From positions 1 through 6,551 of the forward strand of contig JAUWZC010000124.1 in assembly GCA_030615565.1 (NCBI GenBank): a stretch of DNA of 6,551 nt, in the 5' to 3' direction. The translations under genes were made by a program, and so were the position numbers. Within the stretch, counting starts at the first letter, position 1; each line of letters opens with the position of its first letter. Under the pieces are notes generated by a model. That model was not told the origin of the DNA. It did no database searches and saw only the letters and a list, made by a program, of their open reading frames with translations. Positions 1-4,525 of this stretch are shown in pieces. This stretch comes from Desulfobacteraceae bacterium. Lineage in GTDB: Bacteria > Desulfobacterota > DSM-4660 > Desulfatiglandales > B25-G16.

Positions 1-770
1 GCAACAGGCCAGAATTTATTAAAAAGGTCTCCATCCGGGTAGCCAAGGGCAGATATATAGTTTATCAAGGCATCAAACCAGACATAGGTCACATAATTAT
101 CATCAAAGGGAAGTGGAACCCCCCAGGATAATCTCTTTTTAGGCCTGGATATACAGAGATCTTCCAGTGGCTCCCTCAAAAAGGCAATCACCTCGTTTCT
201 GTATCTCTCTGGCCTTATAAAGTCAGGGTGTTTATCAATATAATCTATAAGCCATTCTTGATAATTACTCATCCTGAAAAAGTAGTTTTCCTCACTAATA
301 AGCTTTGGTTCACTCAAATGAATTGGGCATTTACCCTGTAGCAATTCTGTATCTGTATAAAATCGCTCACATCCGATACAATATTTCCCTTCATACTCGC
401 TAAAATATATATCTCCTTTTGTATAAACCTTAGATAGGATCTCGCTGACCGTGTCTTGATGGCTTTTGTCAGTAGTGCGTACAAAATAGTCGTTTTTAAT
501 ATTAAGCTTGGGCCATGTTTCTTTAAAGATTTTACTTATCCTGTCTACATATGCCTTGATTGTTTCGCCTGATTTTTCTGCTGCCTCCACCACCTTGTTA
601 CCATGCTCATCCGTGCCTGTTAAGAAAAAGGAATCAAAACCGCTAAGACGATAAAATCTTGCAATTACATCGGCTACAATAGTGGTATAGGCATGTCCTA
701 TATGTGGTTCTGCATTCACATAGTAAATAGGTGTAGTTATGTAGAATGAGTCCATGCTATTTTGATTCAT
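1..770 (-). CDS. metG: Methionyl-tRNA synthetase, N-terminal part (cut by window edge)
   Basis: Class I aminoacyl-tRNA synthetase that charges tRNA-Met with methionine in the cytoplasm. I translated 256 codons from the minus strand with no stop; the C-terminal part, including the expected KMSKS loop and anticodon-binding domain, lies off the left edge. Visible landmarks are the TTPIYYVN start, the HIGH signature at residues 23-26, TGTDEHG at 51-57, and a zinc knuckle made of C131, C134, C148 and H151 (CIGC...CPIH), followed by the family's EENYFF stretch near 160-166. The one-knuckle Cys3-His pattern resembles Thermus/Aquifex-type MetRS rather than the E. coli four-Cys double knuckle. The ATG at 770 is preferred because GAGGAA lies a few bases upstream; an in-frame ATG at 755 has no such site. 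The gene overlaps the end of ricT by 14 bp, so the two are probably translationally coupled. Identity is secure; the fragment itself is incomplete. Confidence 0.97.
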   Translation of the reverse strand, partial: MNQNSMDSFYITTPIYYVNAEPHIGHAYTTIVADVIARFYRLSGFDSFFLTGTDEHGNKVVEAAEKSGETIKAYVDRISKIFKETWPKLNIKNDYFVRTTDKSHQDTVSEILSKVYTKGDIYFSEYEGKYCIGCERFYTDTELLQGKCPIHLSEPKLISEENYFFRMSNYQEWLIDYIDKHPDFIRPERYRNEVIAFLREPLEDLCISRPKKRLSWGVPLPFDDNYVTYVWFDALINYISALGYPDGDLFNKFWPV

Positions 771-1452
771 TATTTCCTCGTGGGTCTTTTTTCATTTCTG
801 AATGCGTATCGTGTTCATAGGCAAGACAACACATCAATCTCCCGCATATGCCAGAAATTTTATCTGGATTTAGAGAAAGATCCTGCTCTTTAGCCATCCT
901 TATAGTAATAGGGTCGAAGTTTGACAGAAACAATGAACAGCATAATTGGCGACCACAATGGCCAATTCCACCCAGCATCCCTGCTAAGTCTCTAGTGCCA
1001 ATCTGTTTCATCTCCACATGAATATTAAACTTTTGAACAAGCTCTTTTACCAATTCCCTGAAATCAACCCTAATATTGGATATATAAAAAAAGATAAGCC
1101 TGCTCATGTCAAAGGAAAGCTCCACTGATATCAGATTCATGGGCACTTTGTTACTATCTATCTGCTCCTTACAGAACTGCATAGCCTCTGCTTCGATTTT
1201 TTCATTTTTCTCCTTTTTTTCAATATCTTCTGCTGTAGCCAGGCGAAATATCGTTTTTATTGGTCTATCTGGCATGGAGGCATCCCGGAGTCTGGGTTTA
1301 CTGCATACGCTTCCCAGTTCAATGCCTTTTCTAGTTTCAACGATTACCTTATCCCCTTCATTGAGGACAAAATTACCAGTGTAAAATTCATAGATCCCTC
1401 CATCTTTCCTGAAGCTTATATTAATAATTTTTTTCGGGCTATCTTTAGACAT
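757..1452 (-). CDS. ricT: PSP1-domain protein of the RicT/YaaT family
   Basis: 231-aa cytoplasmic protein of the PSP1/YaaT family. In Bacillus subtilis, RicT (YaaT) works with RicA and RicF in an iron-sulfur-bearing complex that acts with RNase Y in mRNA maturation and affects sporulation, competence and biofilm formation. That role is known only there and need not hold here. Visible features are an N-terminal beta-rich stretch (10-50), a charged helix near 75-100, the PSP1 core (about 105-155), and the diagnostic C-terminal block GGIGHCGRQLCC...GICGRLMCCLAYE with six cysteines: C166, C171, C172, C203, C208 and C209. All the paired cysteines associated with cluster binding are present. The protein is somewhat shorter than B. 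subtilis RicT (about 275 aa). The ATG at 1452 has AAAGGGG about 6 nt upstream and overlaps the holB stop by 8 bp, and the gene end overlaps metG by 14 bp, so it sits in the middle of a tight operon. No ricA or ricF homologue is visible. Confidence 0.9.
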   Translation of the reverse strand: MSKDSPKKIINISFRKDGGIYEFYTGNFVLNEGDKVIVETRKGIELGSVCSKPRLRDASMPDRPIKTIFRLATAEDIEKKEKNEKIEAEAMQFCKEQIDSNKVPMNLISVELSFDMSRLIFFYISNIRVDFRELVKELVQKFNIHVEMKQIGTRDLAGMLGGIGHCGRQLCCSLFLSNFDPITIRMAKEQDLSLNPDKISGICGRLMCCLAYEHDTHSEMKKDPRGNNESK

Positions 1453-2485
1453 ATGACCCCTTTACAGCTCTTTTCAATCCCAGCAGGGATCTTTCAAGCA
1501 GAAAAAGGAGATTTTTATTGTTCATGAGATCATATTCAGCCCTGGCAATAACTGTTAGCGACCTAATAAGTGCATCAACAGTATAAAACGCAGATGCCTT
1601 TTTAAGATGATTGTTGAGATCGGAATTCAAAATAAGGTCCAGCTTACCCTCTAACTTGAAAATGAGAATATCTCTGTACCAGCTTTTCCATATTCCTAAC
1701 ATCAAAGCTATTCTATCATCCTTTAATTCTTTGTCGGTTGCTGACCTTTTTCCAAAACCAGTCAATTCATGAGCCATATCAATTAATATATCATAGGGCC
1801 TGTTAATAACACTGTTTAACATAGTTATCCAGCTTACCCTATCAGTGAAAAGGTCATCCTTGGATATTTTTATTGCCCTACCGAGACTTCCTTCTGAAAG
1901 CCTGGCCACAATTTTTGCCTTTTCTTTATCCATATCCTCCTCATTTATCAACAAATTTACTATATCTTCGGTAGGGAGAGGTTTAAAAGGAACCTTTTGG
2001 CATCGAGAAACAATAGTTAGAAGAAGTTCTCCTGGATCTCTAACATTCAAGATAAAAATGTTATGAGGGGGTGGCTCCTCAAGGGTTTTTAAAAATGCAT
2101 TTGCTGCCTCATCAGTCATTTTTTCAGCAGGATCTATAATAATTATCCTGTACCGCTCAAGGGCTGGGGAGAAGGCAAGATGCCTGTTAATTTCCCTAAT
2201 CTGGTTAATCCCGATTCCTTTTTTGTCCTTATCAGGCTCTATAATAATAATGTCGGGATGATTTCCGCCTATTATTTTTTTGCAAGAGGTGCATATCTTG
2301 CATCCATCACCATCAACCGGGTCCATACAATTGATCAATAAGGCAAAGGCCATAGCTGTGGTTGTTTTTCCAATTCCTTGGATACCAGTGAATAGATAGG
2401 CAGGGGCGATTTTATAACTGGCTATAGCCCTTTTTAAAAAGACTATTGCCTTTTCCTGGCCATGTATTTCCTTCAATGTCTTCAT
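1445..2485 (-). CDS. holB: DNA polymerase III delta' subunit (clamp loader)
   Basis: 346-aa AAA+ subunit of the DNA polymerase III clamp loader, which helps place the sliding clamp on primed DNA. The N-terminal half shows IHGQEKA (7-13), a full Walker A motif GIQGIGKTTT (34-43), a four-cysteine zinc module (C53, C62, C65, C68) followed by GNHPDI (74-79), a Walker B-like RIIIIDPAEKM (113-123) with proline in place of the usual acidic residue, NAFLKTLEEPP (129-139), and SRC (160-162), the motif carrying the arginine finger shared by gamma and delta'. The C-terminal half is helical, as expected for the collar. Unlike E. coli delta', the P-loop is not degenerate; this is common in other phyla. 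A dnaX product (gamma/tau) is the alternative, but the 346-aa length, the modified Walker B and the position next to tmk favour delta'. The ATG at 2485 has only a weak site (AAGAAG). It overlaps ricT by 8 bp. Confidence 0.93.
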   Translation of the reverse strand: MKTLKEIHGQEKAIVFLKRAIASYKIAPAYLFTGIQGIGKTTTAMAFALLINCMDPVDGDGCKICTSCKKIIGGNHPDIIIIEPDKDKKGIGINQIREINRHLAFSPALERYRIIIIDPAEKMTDEAANAFLKTLEEPPPHNIFILNVRDPGELLLTIVSRCQKVPFKPLPTEDIVNLLINEEDMDKEKAKIVARLSEGSLGRAIKISKDDLFTDRVSWITMLNSVINRPYDILIDMAHELTGFGKRSATDKELKDDRIALMLGIWKSWYRDILIFKLEGKLDLILNSDLNNHLKKASAFYTVDALIRSLTVIARAEYDLMNNKNLLFLLERSLLGLKRAVKGSYV

Positions 2486-2503
2486 AATAACTTCTTAGCA
2501 AAA

Positions 2504-2534
2504 TAGTTGGATAGTTAAGCCGCAAATCCAACTA
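2504..2534 (-). repeat. Small hairpin in the tmk-holB spacer
   Basis: A perfect 9-bp inverted repeat, TAGTTGGAT at 2504-2512 and ATCCAACTA at 2526-2534, has a 13-nt loop. Read on the minus strand, the second arm is followed by TTTTG, so in the transcript this could act as a weak terminator or attenuator between tmk and holB, or as a processing or stability element. The T-run is short and the stem is AT-rich, so strong termination is unlikely. One arm is shared with the neighbouring octamer repeat, so the hairpin may simply be a by-product of that repeat. Confidence 0.4.
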
Positions 2535-2572
2535 CTCAAACATTTGACTACTCAACCACTCAACTAACTAAC
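2525..2572 (-). repeat. Octamer tandem repeat covering the tmk stop codon
   Basis: On the minus strand, six consecutive 8-bp units can be read: GTTAGTTA, GTTGAGTG, GTTGAGTA, GTCAAATG, TTTGAGTA and GTTGGATT (2572 down to 2525). The consensus is GTTGAGTA. Four units match well and two are degenerate. The array begins inside the last two codons of tmk, contains its TAG stop (2564-2566) and fills half of the tmk-holB spacer. An 8-bp period is not a multiple of three, so this is not a coding repeat; it looks like a slippage-type or mobile intergenic simple repeat. No function can be assigned from the sequence. Confidence 0.6.
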
Positions 2573-3217
2573 TGGTAGATAAGGAGAGATTATTTCCCTG
2601 ATCTTTTTTGCCACGTGATCTTCATGTAATGTGGAATCTATAATTTGAAACCTATCTTTATGCTTGTTTGCTAAGGCAAGATATCCATATCGTATCTTGA
2701 TATGGAAATCGAGTGATTTTCTTTCAAATCTATCCATTTTTTTATCGGTCTTGTCCCTTCTTTTTATTCTTTTCAAACTTATCTCTGCTGGGCAGTCGAG
2801 AAGAAAGGTAATATCTGGCTCACAGCCTAAAGAAGCCTCATAATTTAATTGTTCAATCAGTTTCTCATACCCGCCTGCCGTCTGGCGGGCAGGGTGCTCC
2901 AGGACAATGCCCTGGTACACAGTAGTGGCATCATAATATCGATCACAGATAACCCATTTTCCGGCCTCTAAGGCGGGCTTAATTACCTCGCTTACATGCT
3001 GCGCCCTGTCTGCTTGGTATAGAAAAAGCTCGGCTAAGGGAGCTATATGTGTATTATCCACATCTAAGAGTATCTTCCGTATAGCCTGACCTATTTTTGT
3101 TCCCCCAGGCTCACTGGTAACTATTAAAGAGATTCCCCGTTCCTTGAGAGTTGCCTCAAACCTGGAGAGCTGTGTGGATTTTCCGCAACCATCCATTCCT
3201 TCAAAGGTGATAAACAA
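2564..3217 (-). CDS. tmk: Thymidylate kinase (dTMP kinase)
   Basis: Phosphorylates dTMP to dTDP with ATP, a step in dTTP supply for DNA synthesis; cytoplasmic. The 217-aa product is close to the usual 205-215 aa. Landmarks are the P-loop EGMDGCGKST (6-15), SEPGGT (35-40), the dTMP-binding CDRYYDATTVYQG (91-103), PDITFLLD (134-141) and an arginine-rich LID stretch (about 148-165) ending in DRFE. Residues 109-116 (PARQTAGG) are an insertion encoded exactly by a 24-bp palindromic element; without them, the YQG-to-PD distance returns to about the family value. The start is TTG at 3217: an in-frame TAA lies immediately upstream, AGGAG sits 6 nt before the TTG, and the next ATG falls inside the P-loop. 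It is the first gene of the minus-strand operon, with a promoter at 3243-3271. The last codons and stop lie in an octamer tandem repeat. Confidence 0.96.
   Translation of the reverse strand: MFITFEGMDGCGKSTQLSRFEATLKERGISLIVTSEPGGTKIGQAIRKILLDVDNTHIAPLAELFLYQADRAQHVSEVIKPALEAGKWVICDRYYDATTVYQGIVLEHPARQTAGGYEKLIEQLNYEASLGCEPDITFLLDCPAEISLKRIKRRDKTDKKMDRFERKSLDFHIKIRYGYLALANKHKDRFQIIDSTLHEDHVAKKIREIISPYLPVS
2870..2893 (-). repeat. 24-bp palindromic element inserted in frame in tmk
   Basis: GC-rich imperfect palindrome inside an otherwise AT-rich gene. On the minus strand it has 10-bp arms around a 4-nt loop (AGAC), with one C-A mismatch and one T-G wobble. It spans exactly eight tmk codons (109-116, PARQTAGG) and leaves the frame intact. 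The E. coli enzyme, as I recall it, has about 23 residues between YQG and PD; here there are 30, or 22 once these eight are removed. This resembles small palindromic elements that insert in frame into genes, as described for Rickettsia (RPEs), and REP-like elements of other genomes. Whether it is a genome-wide family here cannot be seen from one window. Confidence 0.7.
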
Positions 3218-3223
3218 TTAGAT

Positions 3224-3228
3224 CTCCT
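3224..3228 (-). promoter_or_regulatory. Ribosome binding site fixing the TTG start of tmk
   Basis: AGGAG on the minus strand, 6 nt before the TTG codon at 3217-3215. Because TAA directly precedes that TTG in frame and no ATG occurs before the P-loop, this site settles the tmk start. Confidence 0.8.
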
Positions 3229-3242
3229 TTTTTATATTACGT

Positions 3243-3271
3243 AGTATACATAATATCGATAAGGGAATCAA
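3243..3271 (-). promoter_or_regulatory. Sigma70-type promoter for the tmk-holB-ricT-metG operon
   Basis: Reading the minus strand, a -35-like TTGATT (complement of 3266-3271) is followed after exactly 17 bp by a -10-like TATACT (complement of 3243-3248). This predicts a start near 3236 and a leader of about 20 nt containing the AGGAG site. The match is 4/6 at -35 and 5/6 at -10 with ideal spacing. The TATCGATA palindrome (3254-3261) lies between the two boxes and could be an operator or chance. Confidence 0.55.
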
Positions 3272-3325
3272 GTGAGATGCATGAGTGATTAATCAAAAGA
3301 TTGTGCCCTATATACACCTTTCATC

Positions 3326-3354
3326 TTGCATGTTTTTCCGATAAAATTTAATAT
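3326..3354 (+). promoter_or_regulatory. Possible promoter for thiL
   Basis: TTGCAT (3326-3331) and TAATAT (3349-3354) are separated by 17 bp on the plus strand. The matches are modest (3/6 and 4/6). The -10-like box overlaps the left arm of the 3349-3377 inverted repeat, which would suit repressor control. A TATAAT at 3429-3434 has no -35 at good spacing and would leave almost no leader before thiL. Confidence 0.3.
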
Positions 3355-3377
3355 TCAATGATATCAGTTGAATATTA
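3349..3377. repeat. Perfect 10-bp inverted repeat in the tmk/thiL spacer
   Basis: TAATATTCAA (3349-3358) and TTGAATATTA (3368-3377) are perfect inverted copies around a 9-nt spacer that itself contains the palindrome TGATATCA (3359-3366). The element is symmetrical, AT-rich and placed between divergent genes, so it could be a dimeric repressor operator. If transcribed, it would form a hairpin that outer CACC (3315-3318) and GGTG (3381-3384) could extend. There is no T-run after it, so it is not a terminator. A second perfect palindrome, TGATTAATCA, lies at 3286-3295. Confidence 0.55.
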
Positions 3378-3383
3378 TGAGGT

Positions 3384-3419
3384 GTCCGTTTTATGGACTA
3401 CTGACAAATAATAACGGAC
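3384..3419 (+). promoter_or_regulatory. Potential alternative hairpins in the thiL leader
   Basis: GTCCGTT (3384-3390) can pair with AACGGAC (3413-3419) across a 22-nt loop, or its first four bases GTCC can pair with GGAC (3395-3398) in a smaller hairpin. The two pairings exclude each other and end about 20 nt before the thiL ribosome binding site. This may be a regulatory leader, but none of the conserved TPP-riboswitch core (CTGAGA, or the second-helix ACCTGATC-type box) is present, so no ligand is proposed. Confidence 0.3.
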
Positions 3420-3440
3420 CGCTCCTAATATAATTTTATC

Positions 3441-3447
3441 AGGAAGG
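3441..3447 (+). promoter_or_regulatory. Ribosome binding site before the TTG start of thiL
   Basis: AGGAAGG lies 10 nt before the TTG at 3458. The frame upstream of this TTG is closed by TAA at 3431-3433 with no ATG or GTG between. The protein then begins MKFKEIGEFGFI, which matches the usual ThiL N-terminus, so the TTG start is well supported. Confidence 0.7.
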
Positions 3448-3457
3448 AAACAGGGCC

Positions 3458-4480
3458 TTGAAATTTAAAGAGATTGGAGAATTCGGTTTTATAGAATCCA
3501 TCAAAAAGGAATGCATCACCACTTTGAAAGATATTATCAAGGGAATTGGTGACGACTGTGCTGTGTTTGGCCCTTATTCTGGCCGGGTTTTGCTCTTTAC
3601 TACGGATATGCTGGTTGAAGATATTCATTTTTTAAAGGCAAAGATAACCCCATATCAATTAGGCTGGAAGACAATAGCCGTAAATCTGAGCGATATTGCT
3701 GCTATGGGTGGCAGGCCACTTTTTCTGCTTATCTCCCTGGCCATTCCTGCTGAAATGAATGTTGAACTAATCCAAGATTTCTACAAAGGCATGAAAGATA
3801 TCTGTGAGCATTACGAAGTTAATATATTGGGAGGTGATACGGTTGCCTCACCAGATAAGTTGGTTATTAGTGTTTCCCTGATTGGTGATGCAAAAGAAAA
3901 TGAGGTTCTTTATAGATCCGGTGCCAGGCCAGGAGATAGGATATATGTTACAGGAAATGTAGGGGATTCATCAGCTGGACTTAAAATTTTAAAAAATGAG
4001 ATATCCCCGCCAAAATCTATTGCGAGCCATTTTATCAAGATCCATAATGAACCAAAACCTTTGATTAAGACTGGAAGGATTATAGCAGCCTCACGGCTTG
4101 CCAGCGCCATGATCGATTTGAGTGATGGGCTGCTCTCAGATTTGGGTCATATCTGTAAGGAAAGTGGAGTCGGGGCGATTCTTTTTAGGAGCAAGATTCC
4201 TCTCTCTTCTGAACTTAAACTCCTTGCCTCTCGTGTCAAGTTAAATCCTATTGACCTTGCCTTTTCAGGTGGAGAAGATTACCTATTGTTGTTGACCGTC
4301 CCTGAAGCGAAGATTAAGGATTTCGAAATTTTATATAAAGATAAGGGCTCATCGCCTCTCTATTTGATAGGTGAAATAAGAGAGAAAAAAGGCGTTAGAA
4401 TGGTTAATGATGATGGTTCAATAGAGGAAATTAGTATAAGGGGTTTCAATCATTTTTCCCCTTCATTTTTAGACCCCTAA
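3458..4480 (+). CDS. thiL: Thiamine-monophosphate kinase
   Basis: ATP-dependent phosphorylation of thiamine monophosphate to thiamine diphosphate, the last step of cofactor synthesis; cytoplasmic, PurM/AIR-synthase-like fold, normally a dimer. The 340-aa length fits the family (about 310-350). Motifs in order are the KEIGEFGFI start (4-12), GIGDDCAVF (29-37), TTDMLVEDIHF (48-58), GWKTIAVNLSDIAAMGG (69-85), GGDTV (125-129), TGNVGDSSAGL (165-175), MIDLSDGLLSDL (218-229) and GGEDYLLLL (271-279). The acidic metal/ATP-binding residues (GDD, TTD, NLSD, GGDT, DLSDG) are all present, so the enzyme should be active. HypE, SelD and PurM share the fold but not this motif set. The start is TTG (see its ribosome binding site). 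It is transcribed divergently from tmk, and pgk follows 45 bp downstream on the same strand, probably cotranscribed. No other thiamine gene is visible. Confidence 0.96.
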   Translation: MKFKEIGEFGFIESIKKECITTLKDIIKGIGDDCAVFGPYSGRVLLFTTDMLVEDIHFLKAKITPYQLGWKTIAVNLSDIAAMGGRPLFLLISLAIPAEMNVELIQDFYKGMKDICEHYEVNILGGDTVASPDKLVISVSLIGDAKENEVLYRSGARPGDRIYVTGNVGDSSAGLKILKNEISPPKSIASHFIKIHNEPKPLIKTGRIIAASRLASAMIDLSDGLLSDLGHICKESGVGAILFRSKIPLSSELKLLASRVKLNPIDLAFSGGEDYLLLLTVPEAKIKDFEILYKDKGSSPLYLIGEIREKKGVRMVNDDGSIEEISIRGFNHFSPSFLDP

Positions 4481-4490
4481 CCCCTGAAAA

Positions 4491-4515
4491 CTAATAAGAT
4501 TTATTCTCTAATAAG
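4491..4515 (+). repeat. 8-bp direct repeat in the thiL-pgk spacer
   Basis: CTAATAAG occurs at 4491-4498 and again at 4508-4515 in the 45-bp gap; the second copy runs into the pgk ribosome binding site (AGGAG 4514-4518). TTATT at 4500-4504 can also pair with AATAA in either copy. The repeat is short and AT-rich, so chance is likely. It is recorded because it sits at the compositional boundary with pgk. Confidence 0.3.
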
Positions 4516-4525
4516 GAGTTCTGCC

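Noticed and set aside
1106..1384. 92-aa open frame on the plus strand opposite ricT
   Set aside because: It lies wholly within the well-supported ricT gene, has no ribosome binding site, and its serine/phenylalanine-rich translation is what the complement of an AT-rich gene gives.
2971..2985. AGGCGGGCTT in tmk as another palindrome copy
   Set aside because: It only shares GGCGGGC with the element, has no pairing arm, and encodes normal conserved Tmk residues.
3429..3434. TATAAT as the thiL -10 box
   Set aside because: The nearest -35-like hexamer (CTGACA, 3401-3406) is 22 bp away, and the transcript would start on the ribosome binding site, so it is at best a secondary option.
3218..3457. 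TPP riboswitch upstream of thiL
   Set aside because: The CTGAGA box and the conserved second-helix sequence are absent on the plus strand; only unassigned hairpins remain.
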